Source: Pyrenochaeta sp. MPI-SDFR-AT-0127 (taxonomy: Eukaryota > Ascomycota > Dothideomycetes > Pleosporales > Cucurbitariaceae). From it: a stretch of DNA of 64,000 nucleotides. The position numbers and the translations under genes are program-made. Positions 33,551 to 46,160 of this stretch are shown in pieces. The stretch is from NCBI GenBank assembly GCA_020747015.1, contig JAGTJM010000030.1, positions 124,001-188,000 on the forward strand. The letters are read 5' to 3'. The stretch's first letter is position 1, and each line of letters starts with the position of its first letter. The notes beneath the pieces were generated by a model. That model made no database searches and had not been told where the DNA came from. It was given only the letters and a program-made list of their open reading frames with translations.

Positions 33551-35286
33551 GTGAAGGTATAAAAAGGGGAATTGTTCCTCGCAGCGCAGAGCACACGGGC
33601 GTGGAATTCGTCGTGTGAGTTCTCGGTGCGTTCGACCCCTGCTCTAAAGGCGGTGCACGGGGGAGGAATCGCTGGGAGGGCCGTCGATGGCAGCAGGCAC
33701 GGGGGCGCAGGCGGGAGGCAGGCACAGCAGCAACAGCAGCAACAGCAGCAGCAGGACGGGCAGCGAGGCAGCGGTGGACAGAGACTCGTGCTGGACGTAG
33801 AACAGAGGGTTTAATGTGCAGCAATGTGCATGTGGATTTGGGCAAATGGCGGTCCACCACAGGAGGGATGAGCGCACAGGGCCGTCAGCTAGAGCCGTTT
33901 GGGACGGGTGTGTGAGCACTCGCGACCACGCTGGACAGGGGCGCCTTTCTTGACAGGACAATCTAACGCGCCAATATGAAAAGGCTATCTCGGCCGCGGC
34001 AGCCTCATGGCGGGGAAGAAGGGCTTGGGACACAGGGGCACTGCTGTCGCTGAAAGGCGTTTGCTGGGTCCAAAGGGATAATACAAAACATCAAGACTTC
34101 GCTCCACATGCACAAACATCTCTTTGGTGGCCTTTCCCCTGCCCTCAAAGGCGGAGCAGCAAGCCAGCCGGACAAGGGAACAGCTCCTGCCAAAGAAAGA
34201 ATGCCGCCGCCACATAGTCGTTAATTGACCGTCACTATTGGGATTCTCTTTTTACGTTGCACGCCGTCAGCAAGTCATCAGCCATCCATTGCGCGCTGAC
34301 CGTCGTAGGGAAACCTGAGTGAAACGGCCACCAGGCATCGGCGTGGTCTGGCCAGCGCGGCGTATTCGACAGAGTATCCTGGCGACAGCGGATGGCGGTC
34401 GACTGCTGCTCTCGTCGTGCCCTCTTTTAGCAACCGCATTGAGACGCCACCATCTCCACCGGACTACATCGCTGTAGGCACCAAGCCAATGCTGACTGAA
34501 CTGCCAAACGACCAAGATGCCGGGCACTGGCTGAGCCGAGTAGCTCCACGGCCTTCCTGTCACTCTTGTTTCAGGCAAGCGTCGTTCACGGCCGTGCAGA
34601 CATGACCAAGATTGCAGTGCGGGTGTGGGTGGGAACCATAGTCAGATTCTCACCAGCAGCTCGCCGTGACATAAAACCACTACACATGGGCTCTCTGGCC
34701 ATAAGGACAGCAAACACGGCCTTGGCTGACCCAGAGGCGCGTGCCGCAAGGCCCGGCTATCTCGCCCTTTTTTTTATTTTATTTATTATCCTGCCTCGTA
34801 AGCCATGCAGGGACACAACCCACCAACGCCGGTACTTTTCCGAGTCAACAGGTACCCGTGCTTCCGTCGACAAGATTAGCAGCACGAAGGGGCCTCGGAG
34901 AAATGCTCGTGTCTGGTCGTGTCTGGTCGTGCCTCTGGTCGCCAATCACTGTGGCGTCTGGTCTCCGCAAATTGGGGCACAATTTGAGCGCAATCGTCGA
35001 CGGGCGGACTCGTTCCCAAACCGCCGCCACGGGTTGGGGGCGGTTACGGCGGGGCGGAAGGAGCGACCCTGACGTTTGGCCTCCTCCACGGCAGGCGCTT
35101 TGACCCCAAGTGGAAGCGGCGACCATGCCATGTCATGCCCGCCAGTTTGCCGAGGCCGCCGCCGCTCCATCGGATGGTGACTGTTGAACGTCTACCATGA
35201 TGCTGAGGCCTCTGTTCCCACGCGTTGCACAGTCCAGACTATCCTGTACATACTCAGACACTGCCCGCAGGACCTTTACGTCCACA
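33551..35286. other. GC-rich intergenic region
   Basis: A 1.7-kb region between divergent genes. It contains the CAG repeat at 33723-33754 and a short 10-bp repeat (GGTCGTGTCT, three units, 34905-34938). Several ORFs up to 168 codons occur on both strands, but they overlap in GC-rich sequence and show no domain, so I treat them as chance. Confidence 0.5.
33723..33754. repeat. CAG/CAA trinucleotide repeat
   Basis: About ten CAG/CAA triplets upstream of the nucleotidyltransferase gene. They would encode Gln on the plus strand, but the surrounding ORF has no other support. Confidence 0.85.
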
Positions 35287-36373
35287 ATGGCCAACAGACG
35301 AATCGGTAGGCGGCTCAGCAACAAATCTGTGCGACACCAGCTCACGGCCGGATAGTAAACCCCGCCCTGTTGTATGCCAGCCCACGAATGCAGCGCCCAA
35401 TTGCCCCTACTGATGCTCTTCCAGTATCTGCGATTTGCAGGAAAAGTTCCGCCCAGCCATTCATGAATTCCCAAAGGTGGTTGCGACGGCCCAGAAGCTG
35501 CTGAAAGCGAGTATGTTACCCCGGTTCTGAGCACACTTCACACTCTTATTCCATGCGCCACAACATGGATAGTGGTTGCCTACTTGTATGCAACTTAATT
35601 GCTTTGCTATTGAGGCTTTGGGCTTTGGGCCTCAGGACCTGGAGCGGAACATACGGACACCCCTCCCTCGTATCTGCAGCCAACACGTCGTACACTCTAC
35701 ACCTCGTAATATCCGCCCTGCTCGACGATTTGCTGATTAAGGCAACCAGGTCAGGTTCTCAACATTCCCGTCTTCGCAACCACTCAGAACAAGGCTCGGC
35801 TGGGAGAGACTTGTCCAGAATTGGGCCTCGATTCGCCTGGCGGTGTCAAGACCGTCTGCCACCTCGATAAGACGCTCTTCTCGATGATGTATGTCTGCAT
35901 CTCTACTCGAGCTTGTAACGTTACACCCAGCTAAGACCCAACCTCCACCACAGAACACCAGAAGTGAAAACAGCCCTTGACTCACTCAAGGCAACCGGTC
36001 CGCTATCTTGCATCATTGTCGGTATCGAAAGCCACATCTGCGTTACACAGACTGCCATTGATCTTCTCCGAGCGGGTCACAAGGTGTATGTCATTGCCGA
36101 CGGTGTCAGCAGCTGCAACAAGGAGGAAGTCCCCATTGCATTGGCAAGATTGAGGCATGAGGGCGCTGTAGTGACAACGAGCGAAAGCTTCATGTATGAA
36201 TGTGTTGGAGACGCAGGAACCGCCGAGTACGTATTATCTAATCTCACCACCGTGCAATTCATACAAAAACACAGGACACTAACCTCTTCAACAGGTTCAA
36301 GCAGATTATCAAAATAGTCAAGGATCATTCGCAGAGCACAAAAGACGTGCTGCAGACCCTGTGCAAGATATAG
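35287..36373 (+). CDS. Isochorismatase-family cysteine hydrolase
   Basis: Five exons by splice reading: 35287-35354, 35425-35510, 35750-35888, 35954-36226 and 36295-36373, giving 214 residues with consistent phases. The catalytic triad of the family is visible: Asp26 (ICDLQEKF), Lys92 (LDKTLFSMITPE) and Cys127 (ESHICVTQTA). FATTQNKARLGETCPELGLD and YVIADGVSSCNKEEVPIAL also match ISOC1/2-like proteins. These cleave small amide or vinyl-ether substrates, or are of unknown function. Intron 2 (35511-35749, 239 nt) is long for this genome. Exon 1 (MANRRIGRRLSNKSVRHQL) is the least certain part: its splice phase works, but homologues often start nearer ICDLQEKF. The C-terminus FKQIIKIVKDHS fits the family. 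Confidence 0.82.
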
Positions 36374-36752
36374 ACGTATCAAGAGCATTCATCCTCAAAC
36401 TACGGTAGTCTATAATGTTAATCAACTATACATTCGACCCTGTGATTAATCCTCATCCTACTTACATGTTGGTCGATGCTAGCTAGTCTACACATCCCGT
36501 GAGGACACGGAAATGACATTAACCCTAGCAACAATATGTTCTTCAAGTCTACGGTCAAAGCAGCAACACTGCAGAAAACAGGGTCTGCTTCGCAATGACG
36601 CTTACATATTTCATAAAAGGGCCCCCTTTCCTCTGCCGGCTGGCTACATGGTATGCTTTGTCCTCATTCTGCGATTCTGTACGGAAAGACGTCAGATGTA
36701 GCAATAACTTTTGATACTCCTTTGCCATATTGTTTCGATTTCCAAAACCTAT
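36374..36752. other. Short convergent intergenic region
   Basis: 3' ends of two converging genes; no feature seen. Confidence 0.5.
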
Positions 36753-38129
36753 CTACTCCAATCTCTCGGCGCTCTGTCTAATCGCCTGTCCATAATCTCC
36801 CGCATTCGGCGTCCGGATAATAGTATGCGTGTGATACTTTGCCGGCTCCTTGTTCGTCAGAAACACTCCTGAATGGTGATCAAACTCAACCAGTATGACG
36901 GGGCTCTGAATGCGAAAGTAAAAAGCATCGTCATCAGTGAAGCCGCCGGTCCAGCAGAAATACGTCTCGGCAAAGTGCTCCTTGATCTGCGCGAGCTTGA
37001 GTTGGCGCGTCTTGGACGGATGGTAGAGGAGGAACTCGTTGCAGATGTCTAGCACGAGTTGCTGTTGTTCGGACGTTGTGTGAGCTACTACCACGCCTTC
37101 GTACGGGACGACGCGGTTGTCGCGGAATGCGCCGCAGCGGTGGCGTTGGTCGTCTGGAGCCCAGGTATCTGTGATCATCTCGTCGCGCTGGTTTGCGTCG
37201 TTGTTCGAGTTGCCATAGACTTGCTTCATACCGTCGTCCCTTAGTTTCTTGAACACCTGTGCTTTTTGCTGGTGCTCAGGACTCAAGCTCTGCATTAACT
37301 TCAATCCTAGATTCCCCTCGTTGTGTAAAATCGCCGTGCCCTTCCACTCCCCATCATCGATGATGTTTGGTTCCGCACCAGTGAATGAGGGCGTAAGAGT
37401 AACCTGTGGGCCTTTGAAGAAACATGCAATGTCTAGATGGTGACCGTAGAGCAGCCATCCCCAGGGCGAAGAGGTGGATGTGGAAGGTGTACCGAAGAGT
37501 AGGAAGTTGTAGGAGTATTTGTTCATGATGTTAGGAAGTTTGACGACTTCGCCGAGGAAGTGATTTATGCGCATTGCAGAGAGGGCTTTGGTGTAACCTT
37601 CGGGGGAGAGAGAGGCTTCGACAACGCGAAGAATTGACTGTGCTGTTGACTCGGATACTACACATTAAATCAGCACAAAGTCACAATACCAATTCTTGGA
37701 GTATGTGGTCTTACCCTCCTCCAGCCGCAATCCAAACGGCCTTAATAGAAACTCTGGGTTGCTCCAGGCACGCCACTCCCTTGCATTGATAGGATAGGAA
37801 ATCTTCTTCTTCTGCTCATCGCTCAAACTACTGAGTAAGTCTTCTGCCGTCTTGACCGCACCTTCCACATCCGCGCCCTCATCTCTTGCTTCGAAAAGGG
37901 CGTCTCTTATAGTCCCATCATTGCTTACACCCTTGTATGGCTCTTGTAATAGCTTCTCCCATACTTTGGTCAGGTCGAACAACCACGGTGGTGCGCGATT
38001 GTCCTGCATGCATTTTGCATACTCGTAGATATTCTGTTTTGCGGCTGTTGTGAAGCGGGGACTGCTAAGATCGGGCAGATGTGCTCGGAAGCCAGCCGAG
38101 GCTTCATCAAAGGAATTCCTTCGTGCCAT
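36753..38129 (-). CDS. DUF3500-family protein
   Basis: Two exons (37715-38129 and 36753-37657; 57-nt intron) encode 439 residues. The N-terminal half is helical (MARRNSFDEASAGFRAHLPD, YPINAREWRAWSNPEF). The C-terminal half carries NFLLFGTPST, WGWLLYGHHLDIACFF, VTLTPSFTGAEPN, an acidic-His motif around LVEFDHHSGVF and the ending PAKYHTHTIIRTPNAGDYG. The GHHL, FDHHSG and HTH histidines are characteristic of the DUF3500 family, common in bacteria and fungi and suspected to be metal-dependent. No signal peptide is present. Function is not known; the histidines suggest metal binding (inference). No sign of disruption. Confidence 0.88.
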
Positions 38130-39175
38130 GACTAAAGAGCAGAAGGCTATGGTTTTGGGTGTGGTCTTGTCCTTACGACAGGTGCTTACACGAGTGCTTT
38201 AGAAGTTGGACTGTGATGAAGGTAGTAGCTGTTGTGAGGCTATGACGCTGTTCTTCAAAGTGACGGAGCTGATGCAGTGGAGTACACCAAGGCATCAAAT
38301 CTGGTTCCGATGCTTTGCGCGACTGGTATAATCGCGTCTCAATGGCGTGTTCGAGAACAATGCGTTGAAACGTGACTCCCGGATGAACGCTCTTCCCGGA
38401 AGTTGGGAGGCCTCGATGCGTTGCACTTTCAATGATGATTGGGTACAGCTAACATCAACCACAGTTCAGTCTTGTCAACGAACACAATATCGAGTTTCGG
38501 TCTCTTGCACCACACGACCACGGCCTATCTGCGCAACGAGTGTGGGATGGAAGCGTACAGAACGAGCGCGCTTCCGTCCCCCACAATCCGCCTCATCTTA
38601 GCGCGGGGCACTCGGCCCCTCATTCACGGGATAACTTTCGGCTTGAAGCAGCTCCCGCATCTCTCGCCATTCTTCTTCACCTTTCTCCAACAGCTATGCA
38701 ATAGGCCCGAAAGTGACAGGAAGCATAAAGTGAGATGCCGGTGGTCAATTGATGAATTACATTGCAGTCCCCGCGCGTTTCCGCACCCCACAGCAACAGC
38801 ATGGATCAATGTGTAGTTATATGTCCAAGGGTGCAATTGTCAGACTTCTGGTCATTTTTTCTCTACAATCTATAATCTAGAGTGTCTGGTGCACAAGTCG
38901 CATAGCAATTTCCACAATCACTCTTGCGAAGTCTTGTTTCGGACAGATATGTAGCACCGAAAGGCTTCATGTGGAATTTCTAGAACTTGAGTAAGCGGCT
39001 GCGCTTCTTAGTGCAAGGATGATGCGGACGGATAAGACCAAAGGAATATGTCCGGAAAATTCAAAAATATGCAATAAGAAAGAGACATCGTATCGGTAGA
39101 AGGCTCTATGCCTACACGACACGACACCGCGCTTCTCATCATTTCTTACAGTTGAGATTGTACCTAATAGACAAG
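38130..39175. other. Intergenic, no gene seen
   Basis: About 1 kb between divergent genes, with only short unsupported ORFs. Confidence 0.5.
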
Positions 39176-39670
39176 ATGCAAGCCCCACGCAAAGGCCCTT
39201 TCCGCTTGGTCAGCGTCAACACAGCACCAGAGAGAGCAAAGCGAATCATTGGGCGTATGATTGAAGGTTTGAAAGATCGATATGAGATTGAACATATTGC
39301 AAATTGCTCAAGTACGCTCGCATCGCATAAAAACATCGTTGCATATGGCTTACTTGTTCACAGCCATCGAAGAAGTAGCACCCGCTGTTCAACAATACCA
39401 ACCAAACCTACTAGTATGTAAAGCCTTTATTTTTCCTGTTCAAAAATGCCACTCGCGTTCGAAAGTAAGGTTCTAAGGTTGAAATAGTTCTCTGCGTCTA
39501 TGTGGACACCAGAAGAAGCGGCAAAGATTCGTCAGATAGCGGAAAAGGACAGGCCAGGTATAAAGACACATGCGATACCTGAGGGCCTGCAAGTAGAGAG
39601 AGGCCCGGATGCTGTTGTTGAATATTTGATGGACGTTGTCCCAGGGTTGTTGGACAGTATTGAGTCATAA
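39176..39670 (+). CDS. Small conserved-looking protein (three exons, 122 aa)
   Basis: Exons 39176-39311, 39364-39413 and 39488-39670, joined by GT-AG introns of 52 and 74 nt; phases close exactly. The protein starts MQAPRKGPFRLVSVNTAPER, continues through DRYEIEHIANCSTIEEVAPA and QQYQPNLLFSASMWTPEEAA, and ends with GLQVERGPDAVVEYLMDVVP and GLLDSIES. Alternating hydrophobic strands and helices (FRLVSVN, EIEHIANC, NLLFSASMW) suggest a compact alpha/beta fold resembling a response-regulator or Rossmann-like half-domain. This is inference from secondary-structure pattern; I do not assign an activity. It is not near any obviously related gene. The exact joining of three short exons into one continuous fold is the main evidence. 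Confidence 0.72.
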
Positions 39671-40489
39671 TGGGTCGAGGGACGAGAGTCAACAGAGGCA
39701 CATGTGGGGATTGGTCGATTTATATTATTATACCACGAATCAAACACACTCATAGATCATATAATAACCTGTTGCGTATCTTATCGTGCATGCCTATGTG
39801 TATTATAACAAGTTATGCGTCGCCAATCTATTGCTAGCTGGGACCCACAAAATACTCAGACATATCGAAGGATCCTCGGGTATACCATAGACCGAACGAC
39901 CGAATCCTCTTCGTACGAAAACACAATTGACATTTTGAATGTACCGATCGTGACTCGATGATGGCTCGTAACATTGGCAGTGGGGCTGAAGCTGTTCACG
40001 CTAGGACAATGCCCCGCCGCTGGTGGGGTTACCGGCATTTGCACCAAGAACGCTTTCTCCAACTCTCAAGTCAGGAGTATTTCACCGGTCCGAGAACTAC
40101 ACGTCTATGATTATCAGCCTTCTTGAATCGCACACTGCTCCATTTATCTTGTCCAATTACCATTGATCACAGTTCAAAGCTCCGCGGATTGCACTGTTCA
40201 AGCCTCAAAAGTGTGCACGGTTAAGCGTTCATCCGGACTGTCGGTCGTTCTTCGAGAACCGTAGGGAAAAGACCTTTGGATCTGTGGAAACATAGACGTC
40301 AATACTATACTGAATGTAAAGATAAAAGAGCATCTGAGAACGCATCTTGAAGCACCATCTCAACTCATCGACACTACAGTCTTTATATATTCTCTTTTAA
40401 GGCCATCTACTTCAACAACTTCTCCTTGGCAATAACCTCTGATATCAACGTAAAGCCAAACCTCCTCATCAATCAATACGCCAAAGAAA
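39671..40489. other. Intergenic, promoter of the monooxygenase gene
   Basis: About 0.8 kb. A TATATATTC-like run near 40384 lies about 100 bp before the monooxygenase start. No gene recognised. Confidence 0.45.
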
Positions 40490-41882
40490 ATGGCGGAAAA
40501 TATTAGGATAGCAATCATCGGCGCAGGTTCGTTCATCTGAACTACATTTTGCAGTCTTCTCACCATCAGTCAACTGACAGATCGTAGGCATGGGAGGTCT
40601 TGCATCCGCCCTTGCTCTGGCCAAAGCTGGGCACAAAAACATCACCATCTACGAACAGGCCCCGAATCTCGGCTTTGTAGGTGCAGGCATCCAGCTCGCA
40701 CCCAACATGGCCCGCATTCTCGATGCTCTAGGCTGCTGGTCACAGATCGCCGCCGAGGCCGTTCAGTGCGCCAACACTTCCATTCGCGAAGGTAGTTCTG
40801 ATAAAGAGCTTGGATATGTGGATCTGGGATATGTCAGGGAAAAGTATGGGTATCCGCATATGGTGGGCCACCGAGCAAGTTTGGCGGGCGGTCTGTACGA
40901 CGGTTGTAAAGCGGAGAGTGCGGTGCAATTCAAGTTGGGAAGTACGATCTCTGACGTGGAATTTGGCCCAAAGCCAACATTCAGAGTCGCGCAAGCAGGA
41001 GCTGGCGAATCCTACACCGTTGAATGCGACATTCTCCTGGGCGCCGATGGCGTAAAGAGCAACACGCGCGTTGCAATGCTGAAAGAGCTTGGTCTATCAG
41101 GATCTGCAAGGGACTCTGGACAGGCTGCGTACCGTATCATGTTGACCCGGGACCAGATGAAACATGACCCAGAGTTATTGAAACTCATCGAATCCGACAC
41201 CGTGACACGGTGGATCGGCGAGAAGAAACACATCATCGCATATCCCATACACAACAAGACCATCTACAACCTCAGCACAGCACAGCCAGACGTAAACTTT
41301 GCAGGCGCACCAGACGCACAGTACACTACTAAAGGATCAAAATCGGCTATGTTGGAAGTCTACGGCGATTTCTGCCCCATGATTCACCGAATGTTGAATC
41401 TGGTGCCAGAAGGTGAGGTCGTGGAATGGAAGCTGCGAGTTCATGACCCATTAGACACATGGGTACATGGAAACACAGCGCTCGTGGGCGACGCATGCCA
41501 TCCCACACTTCCGCACATGGCCCAGGGCGCCGCACAAGCCATTGAGGACGGCGCTGTTCTCGGTGTCGTCCTGAGCCCATCACGCATATCAGATGCCAGC
41601 CCAGAGACTATCAACCGCGCTCTCAGAATCTATGAGAAGCTACGGAAACCCAGAGCAGAGGCACTTGTTGAGCTGGCGGCGGAAAGCGGGCGGGCCATGC
41701 ATCTTGGTGCGGGCAAGGCGAAGGAGGAGCGCGACAAGATTTTCGCGGCGCTCAAGTCGGGATCAGGGAAAGTGCCGGATAAGTGGGCGGATGCTGATGT
41801 TCAGGCGCAAGTCTATGGGGTGGATGTTGTTGCTGAGGCAGAGAAGCTGTGTCAGGAAGAAGGTTTAACTGCGAAGCTATGA
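40490..41882 (+). CDS. FAD-dependent monooxygenase (salicylate-hydroxylase-like)
   Basis: Two exons (40490-40526 and 40588-41882; 61-nt intron) encode 443 residues. The dinucleotide-binding motif is rebuilt across the splice: IRIAIIGAGMGGLASAL near the N-terminus, with the acidic YEQA at the end of the second strand. A GADGVKSNTR motif (DG motif) and GDACHPTLPHMAQGAAQAIED (GD motif plus flavin-pocket helix) follow. This is the class A flavoprotein aromatic hydroxylase family, which uses NAD(P)H and O2 to hydroxylate phenolic acids such as salicylate or 6-hydroxynicotinate. Substrate is not resolved. It is tail to tail with an MFS transporter gene, 152 bases apart, which could supply substrate or export product (inference). 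Confidence 0.93.
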
Positions 41883-42034
41883 TTTCCCAACTTTTGTGTC
41901 AAGCTAATGATCAGGAGGTTTCTCATGAATCTTTGTGGAGCCTCGAAAACGTATTCATACTGTATATATTGTTTACGTCGTTATCTAAAAGCTCTATTGC
42001 CCATTTAGCAGCATCTATTTTCTGCTTATTTATA

Positions 42035-43689
42035 CTACATTCTTGCAGGCATAGTTCCTCTCAATTTGTCACCCTTCCAGTGAGTCAAAATGATCGGTAT
42101 CAAAGACACGCCGACCAGTAGCGCGACTACAACACCAGCACTATTCGCAAGTCCTATATTGTTAAACATGTCTGGAAACCTGGAGCATGTCAGTGGAGTG
42201 TCTTTAGTACTTTTGGAATAGTCACAAACGTACCAGAAAGGCCCAATGAACCCCCATATCTGCCGCACAAATGTGATGAACACACCAATACTACCCGCTT
42301 CATCAGGATAGCAGTCGACTGCATAAGTAATGAGCACCGTAGTAACGATCTGATTCCCTGCAGCTGCAATTCCAGCGCCGATTATAGGAGTAACATTCCA
42401 ATGTTCATCAGGTGCCTGCTCGAGCCGTACAAGAAAGACAATCATCCCGCAAATAGTGAGGAGAATACCAAAATAGCTTAGCCACAGCCTGAACTCAGGT
42501 GCAGGCTTGCGAGGTGCCATTTTGGTGGCTCGCCAGCACATCCATAGATCACTCGAATGGCCACCAATCTGTTCTCCAATTATGGACCCAATAATAAGCC
42601 CAAGGAACTGTAATCCGAGCTGCTGCGAGTTGAAGTGAAACTTCTCTGCAAAGAGCTGTGGTATCTCAACGGTAGTGAGGACAGAGGCGAAGAGGAAGAC
42701 CATGGCATACGAAACTGCCGGGATCATGACACAGGGATATTTAACCAACCGCAGTGGAGAAATGAACTCTACCAGCGTGATGGGTGTCGGATCAATCCTT
42801 TGGAATTTGAGATACGACTCTTTAAACGCTTCAAAACCACCCATCGCATGTGTGGTGTTATTGTGACGTATGAATCGCGTTTCGGGGCCAAAAAGCGTAT
42901 ACAGAATGAGCTGAACACCATTGATGATGGCTAGAATCCAATATATCCATCGATAGCCCGCGTGGAATGTTACGAAGCCGAAGATCAAGGGGGCAAGAGG
43001 TATACCCAGAGTAATCATGACGGTCCAAACACCCATATACTTCGCCCTCTCTTTCTTGAAAAATGTCTCAACCACTACCGCACTACCGATCGCGTTCGGC
43101 GGGCTGATGAAGAAGCTTTGAAATGCACGACAAGTCGCCATTGCCGCATAGGTCGTACTCTTCGCACAGCCTACATTGAACAAGAGACTTCCAGCCAACG
43201 AGATGATAAAGATTGGTCTTCGGCCGTAGCGAGTCGACAACGGACGCCAAAAGAGTGGTGCGCCACCTAGGATCGCGATTTGAAGTGATGTGAGATACGA
43301 CGTTTTTTGCAAACTGACGCCGAGGTCTTCTGCAATGTTTTCGTAGGCTGGGATAATGGCTGAGGCGGCGAAGGCGCACATGCAGGCATGGAAGGCTACA
43401 AAGATAAGATTGAGGACTTTCTGAGAAGGAGTAAGTTAACAAGAAACAACATGTAGGGGGTGCGGAGAAAAATTACTTTCCACGTCGGCCAATTGTATGG
43501 GTCTGCGTCACCCATAGTAGGGAGAGGGTCCAATTCAAGCGTGCCATGTCTTTGCAGAAGATATTGACGATGTTCTTCGGTAAGATGAGATGCTTCTTCC
43601 TTATCTAGGTATGTGCCATGGGTAGCAGCATGCTCAAGGTCTTCGCTATGTAGAGGCCTATTTGCGACAATGTCTTTATTGTTCGACAT
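42035..43689 (-). CDS. MFS transporter (DHA1-like, 12 helices)
   Basis: Three exons (43477-43689, 42234-43420, 42035-42179), with introns of 56 and 54 nt, encode 514 residues. The second intron is divisible by three and would read through as YVCDYSKSTKD if retained. About 12 membrane helices are visible after an 80-residue hydrophilic N-terminus ending DPYNWPTWKKV. The loop motif STRYGRRPIF between helices 2 and 3 is the MFS signature, and the long central loop after GPETRF is typical of the DHA1 drug/polyamine antiporter-like group. Cargo is unknown. The gene converges on the FAD monooxygenase, so co-function in handling an aromatic compound is plausible but unproven. Confidence 0.9.
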
Positions 43690-46160
43690 GATTTTTGATG
43701 TCTCACGTTCTCGTCCGCTTCATTCAGGAAAACTAGCAATCTCACAAGATCAGGATGTGAGAAGATGAAAAGGCCGCACAGAAGGTGGAGGTTCAGATCC
43801 TTCTTGTACGCGTCCCCCCTTACTACCGGCACATCTACTGGCGGGTGAGACATTTCGCGGAGTCCTCAAGTGGAGTCCCCAGATATTGAATTTGCCTCTC
43901 ATGGGGGCTAACACGGGGATTCGAGGTGGCATTCGCCGATAACTGTGGCTAGCCTTGATCATTTCACAACATGGAGTCACGGGCTATGGACACGGCAGCA
44001 TTCGAACAGGCGTGTTGCATTCTGGAAGCAGCGATCGGCCACTGATTTGTTTTTCTCGGAATGGTCGTAACGGTGTGTGGGTCACAATGGTCGATGGCAG
44101 CTTGTTTCGGCAAATTACACGGGACGGCATGGCCATATTTCCCCGGTTCGTAAGCCGTTGAGAAGATTATGGCGGCAAGTAGCTACGTTTGGCGCACAAG
44201 AGCGCGTCTTATGCGTTGAGAAGCAACGTCATCCGAGGCTCAAGCTTTTGGAAAAAGCTTATTCCGCGGATGCGGCTTTGAGGCTTATATCCGAGCGCTC
44301 CCCTGTTTCAATCCCCTTAGTTTATCTGTCCCAACACCTGAATCAGGGCCTCGATGTTCACGCCAGTGTTAGCGAACTCCATGTGTCAGGTGTAACGGCC
44401 TCGGTTATGGTAAATGCACGTTGTTTCTTTGCAACAAACCTGCTTCAACGCCTAACGAAGGTCTCTTGACCGATTCTTGAAAACATGACGTTTGACAATA
44501 GTTGCTATGGAGGATTAAGCAATGCTAAGTTCTTCATCATAGCCGAACCATCGCCATATATTTATCGTATCCTTTTGCTTAATGAGGAGAATAAGGCAGT
44601 GAAGTCCGCCATGTGCTGTGACGGGCCGATGATTACTTGAGAGGTCAGTGGAGATAGCTATGCCAAACCAGCTCTCATAAAGGCTATTTGAGTAGAGGTC
44701 TGTAAATTGCGATCCGCTCGTAATACAATATGTACTGCCACCTTGAGCATTAACCGCCTGCACATCGGTGTCATACATTCTATTAAGGATCATGATGTTC
44801 GATAGTATTCAGGGCCGTGAATATTCTATGAAGACGTGACACACAACTGGGAAGATATGAGTGCCTTCATGTTACCGTTCAACAGCTAAGGCGACTGGTC
44901 TCTATCTAGCAGAAACCAGCATTAGAAGTTTATTCTATGAACATTCAAGGTATTGTACGAATACAGGAATTCACATGCAGTAAGCCCGGTTTTCAGGGTT
45001 CTTCTGCTACAATCAATGATTATGGGCCCTAAAGCACTCATGTAGCCGCACGGATCCATTTTGCTTAATACTTTCAACGAACTCATAGCACAGAGATATT
45101 TCTTTAACTAGTCAATTCTGATGTTCTACTGCAGCGGTACGTCGACAGACGATCACATGCGACTTATAACAGGTATTTCCCTCTCGATTATTTCTTTCAA
45201 ACGGATCTGTTCCATCTGCCTCTTGCTCCAAGAGATCTTTTCTATGCCTCGATTCATTTGCATTCGGATATACAAGGATTATGTACCCCAATCTTAATAA
45301 GTGAACAAATTTTTGGAACATTAGATAAATAGAGAATCATTTTCTCAAGTACTGGTGAATTCTGCTACGTTTTTTGGGACAGAAAATGAGCGAACGAGCA
45401 GTGGGAAACACTCCAAGCCACTTCGACTCTCGCTATACTAGCCCTTCAACACACAGCATCTTGCATCACTTTCCTAAATCAAAGCAGAACTTGTGTCTCC
45501 AGGTGACACATACATAGAGCATCTGAAAACTAATGCAGACTTGTGGGAGCCTCCAACTACGTGGCAAGTGATATTGTTCAGTGTGCGATGAATTAGTGAC
45601 GTCTGGACTCTGGGCATACTGTGCGTTCTATTCTAATATGTTTACTTACACAATGATTGCCTAAATTCGATCGACGACAGCATTGTCTTCTAGTCGTTGC
45701 AGTGGCTGAGGGATTGCTGTCGGTGTCACTGGATATTTCTGTGCACAGCCGAGATGTCCTAACATAGCGCTCTCCCTCTTTATCTAACTACTCCTACGGC
45801 ATTCATCTCACTCTGCAAGTTGATCATCCCATTTTAGGCCTGACAAATTAACTCAACTGTGTGGCGGGGGAATGTCAAGAGCACGATTGCGATACGGCCG
45901 GAAGCTCGGCCAGTCATGAGCTCCGCGCGTTCTGCGGGCTTGGTAGGATTGTCCCGCCGCTGCGCGCGTAGGAGTTGTGCGAAAGCGACGCTAGGCCATC
46001 TTTAGCATGCCATCGTCACTACAAACTCCTAGATAATGCTCACCATAACAATGCATTTAATCAAGTATAAAAGATATGGTACACCCTTAGCTATTAGAAC
46101 TCAGAAACATCACCACACTCGTCAAGCAGAAACCTTCCAAAAACACCAAGCAAGGCCACT
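43690..46160. other. Gene-poor region of 2.5 kb
   Basis: No recognised gene. A minus-strand ORF of 92 codons (44515-44793, beginning MILNRMYDTDVQAV) is the only fairly balanced reading frame; I do not recognise it. The last 100 bases hold the TATA element of the next gene. Confidence 0.45.
46066..46073 (+). promoter_or_regulatory. TATA box of the DUF4188 gene
   Basis: TATAAAAG about 95 bp before the start codon at 46161, followed by an A/C-rich leader ending CACTATG. Position and sequence fit a canonical TATA box. Confidence 0.6.

Noticed and set aside
34566..35072. 168-codon plus-strand ORF in the GC-rich intergenic region
   Set aside because: Low-complexity GC-driven frame, overlapped by equally long frames on both strands, and without family features.
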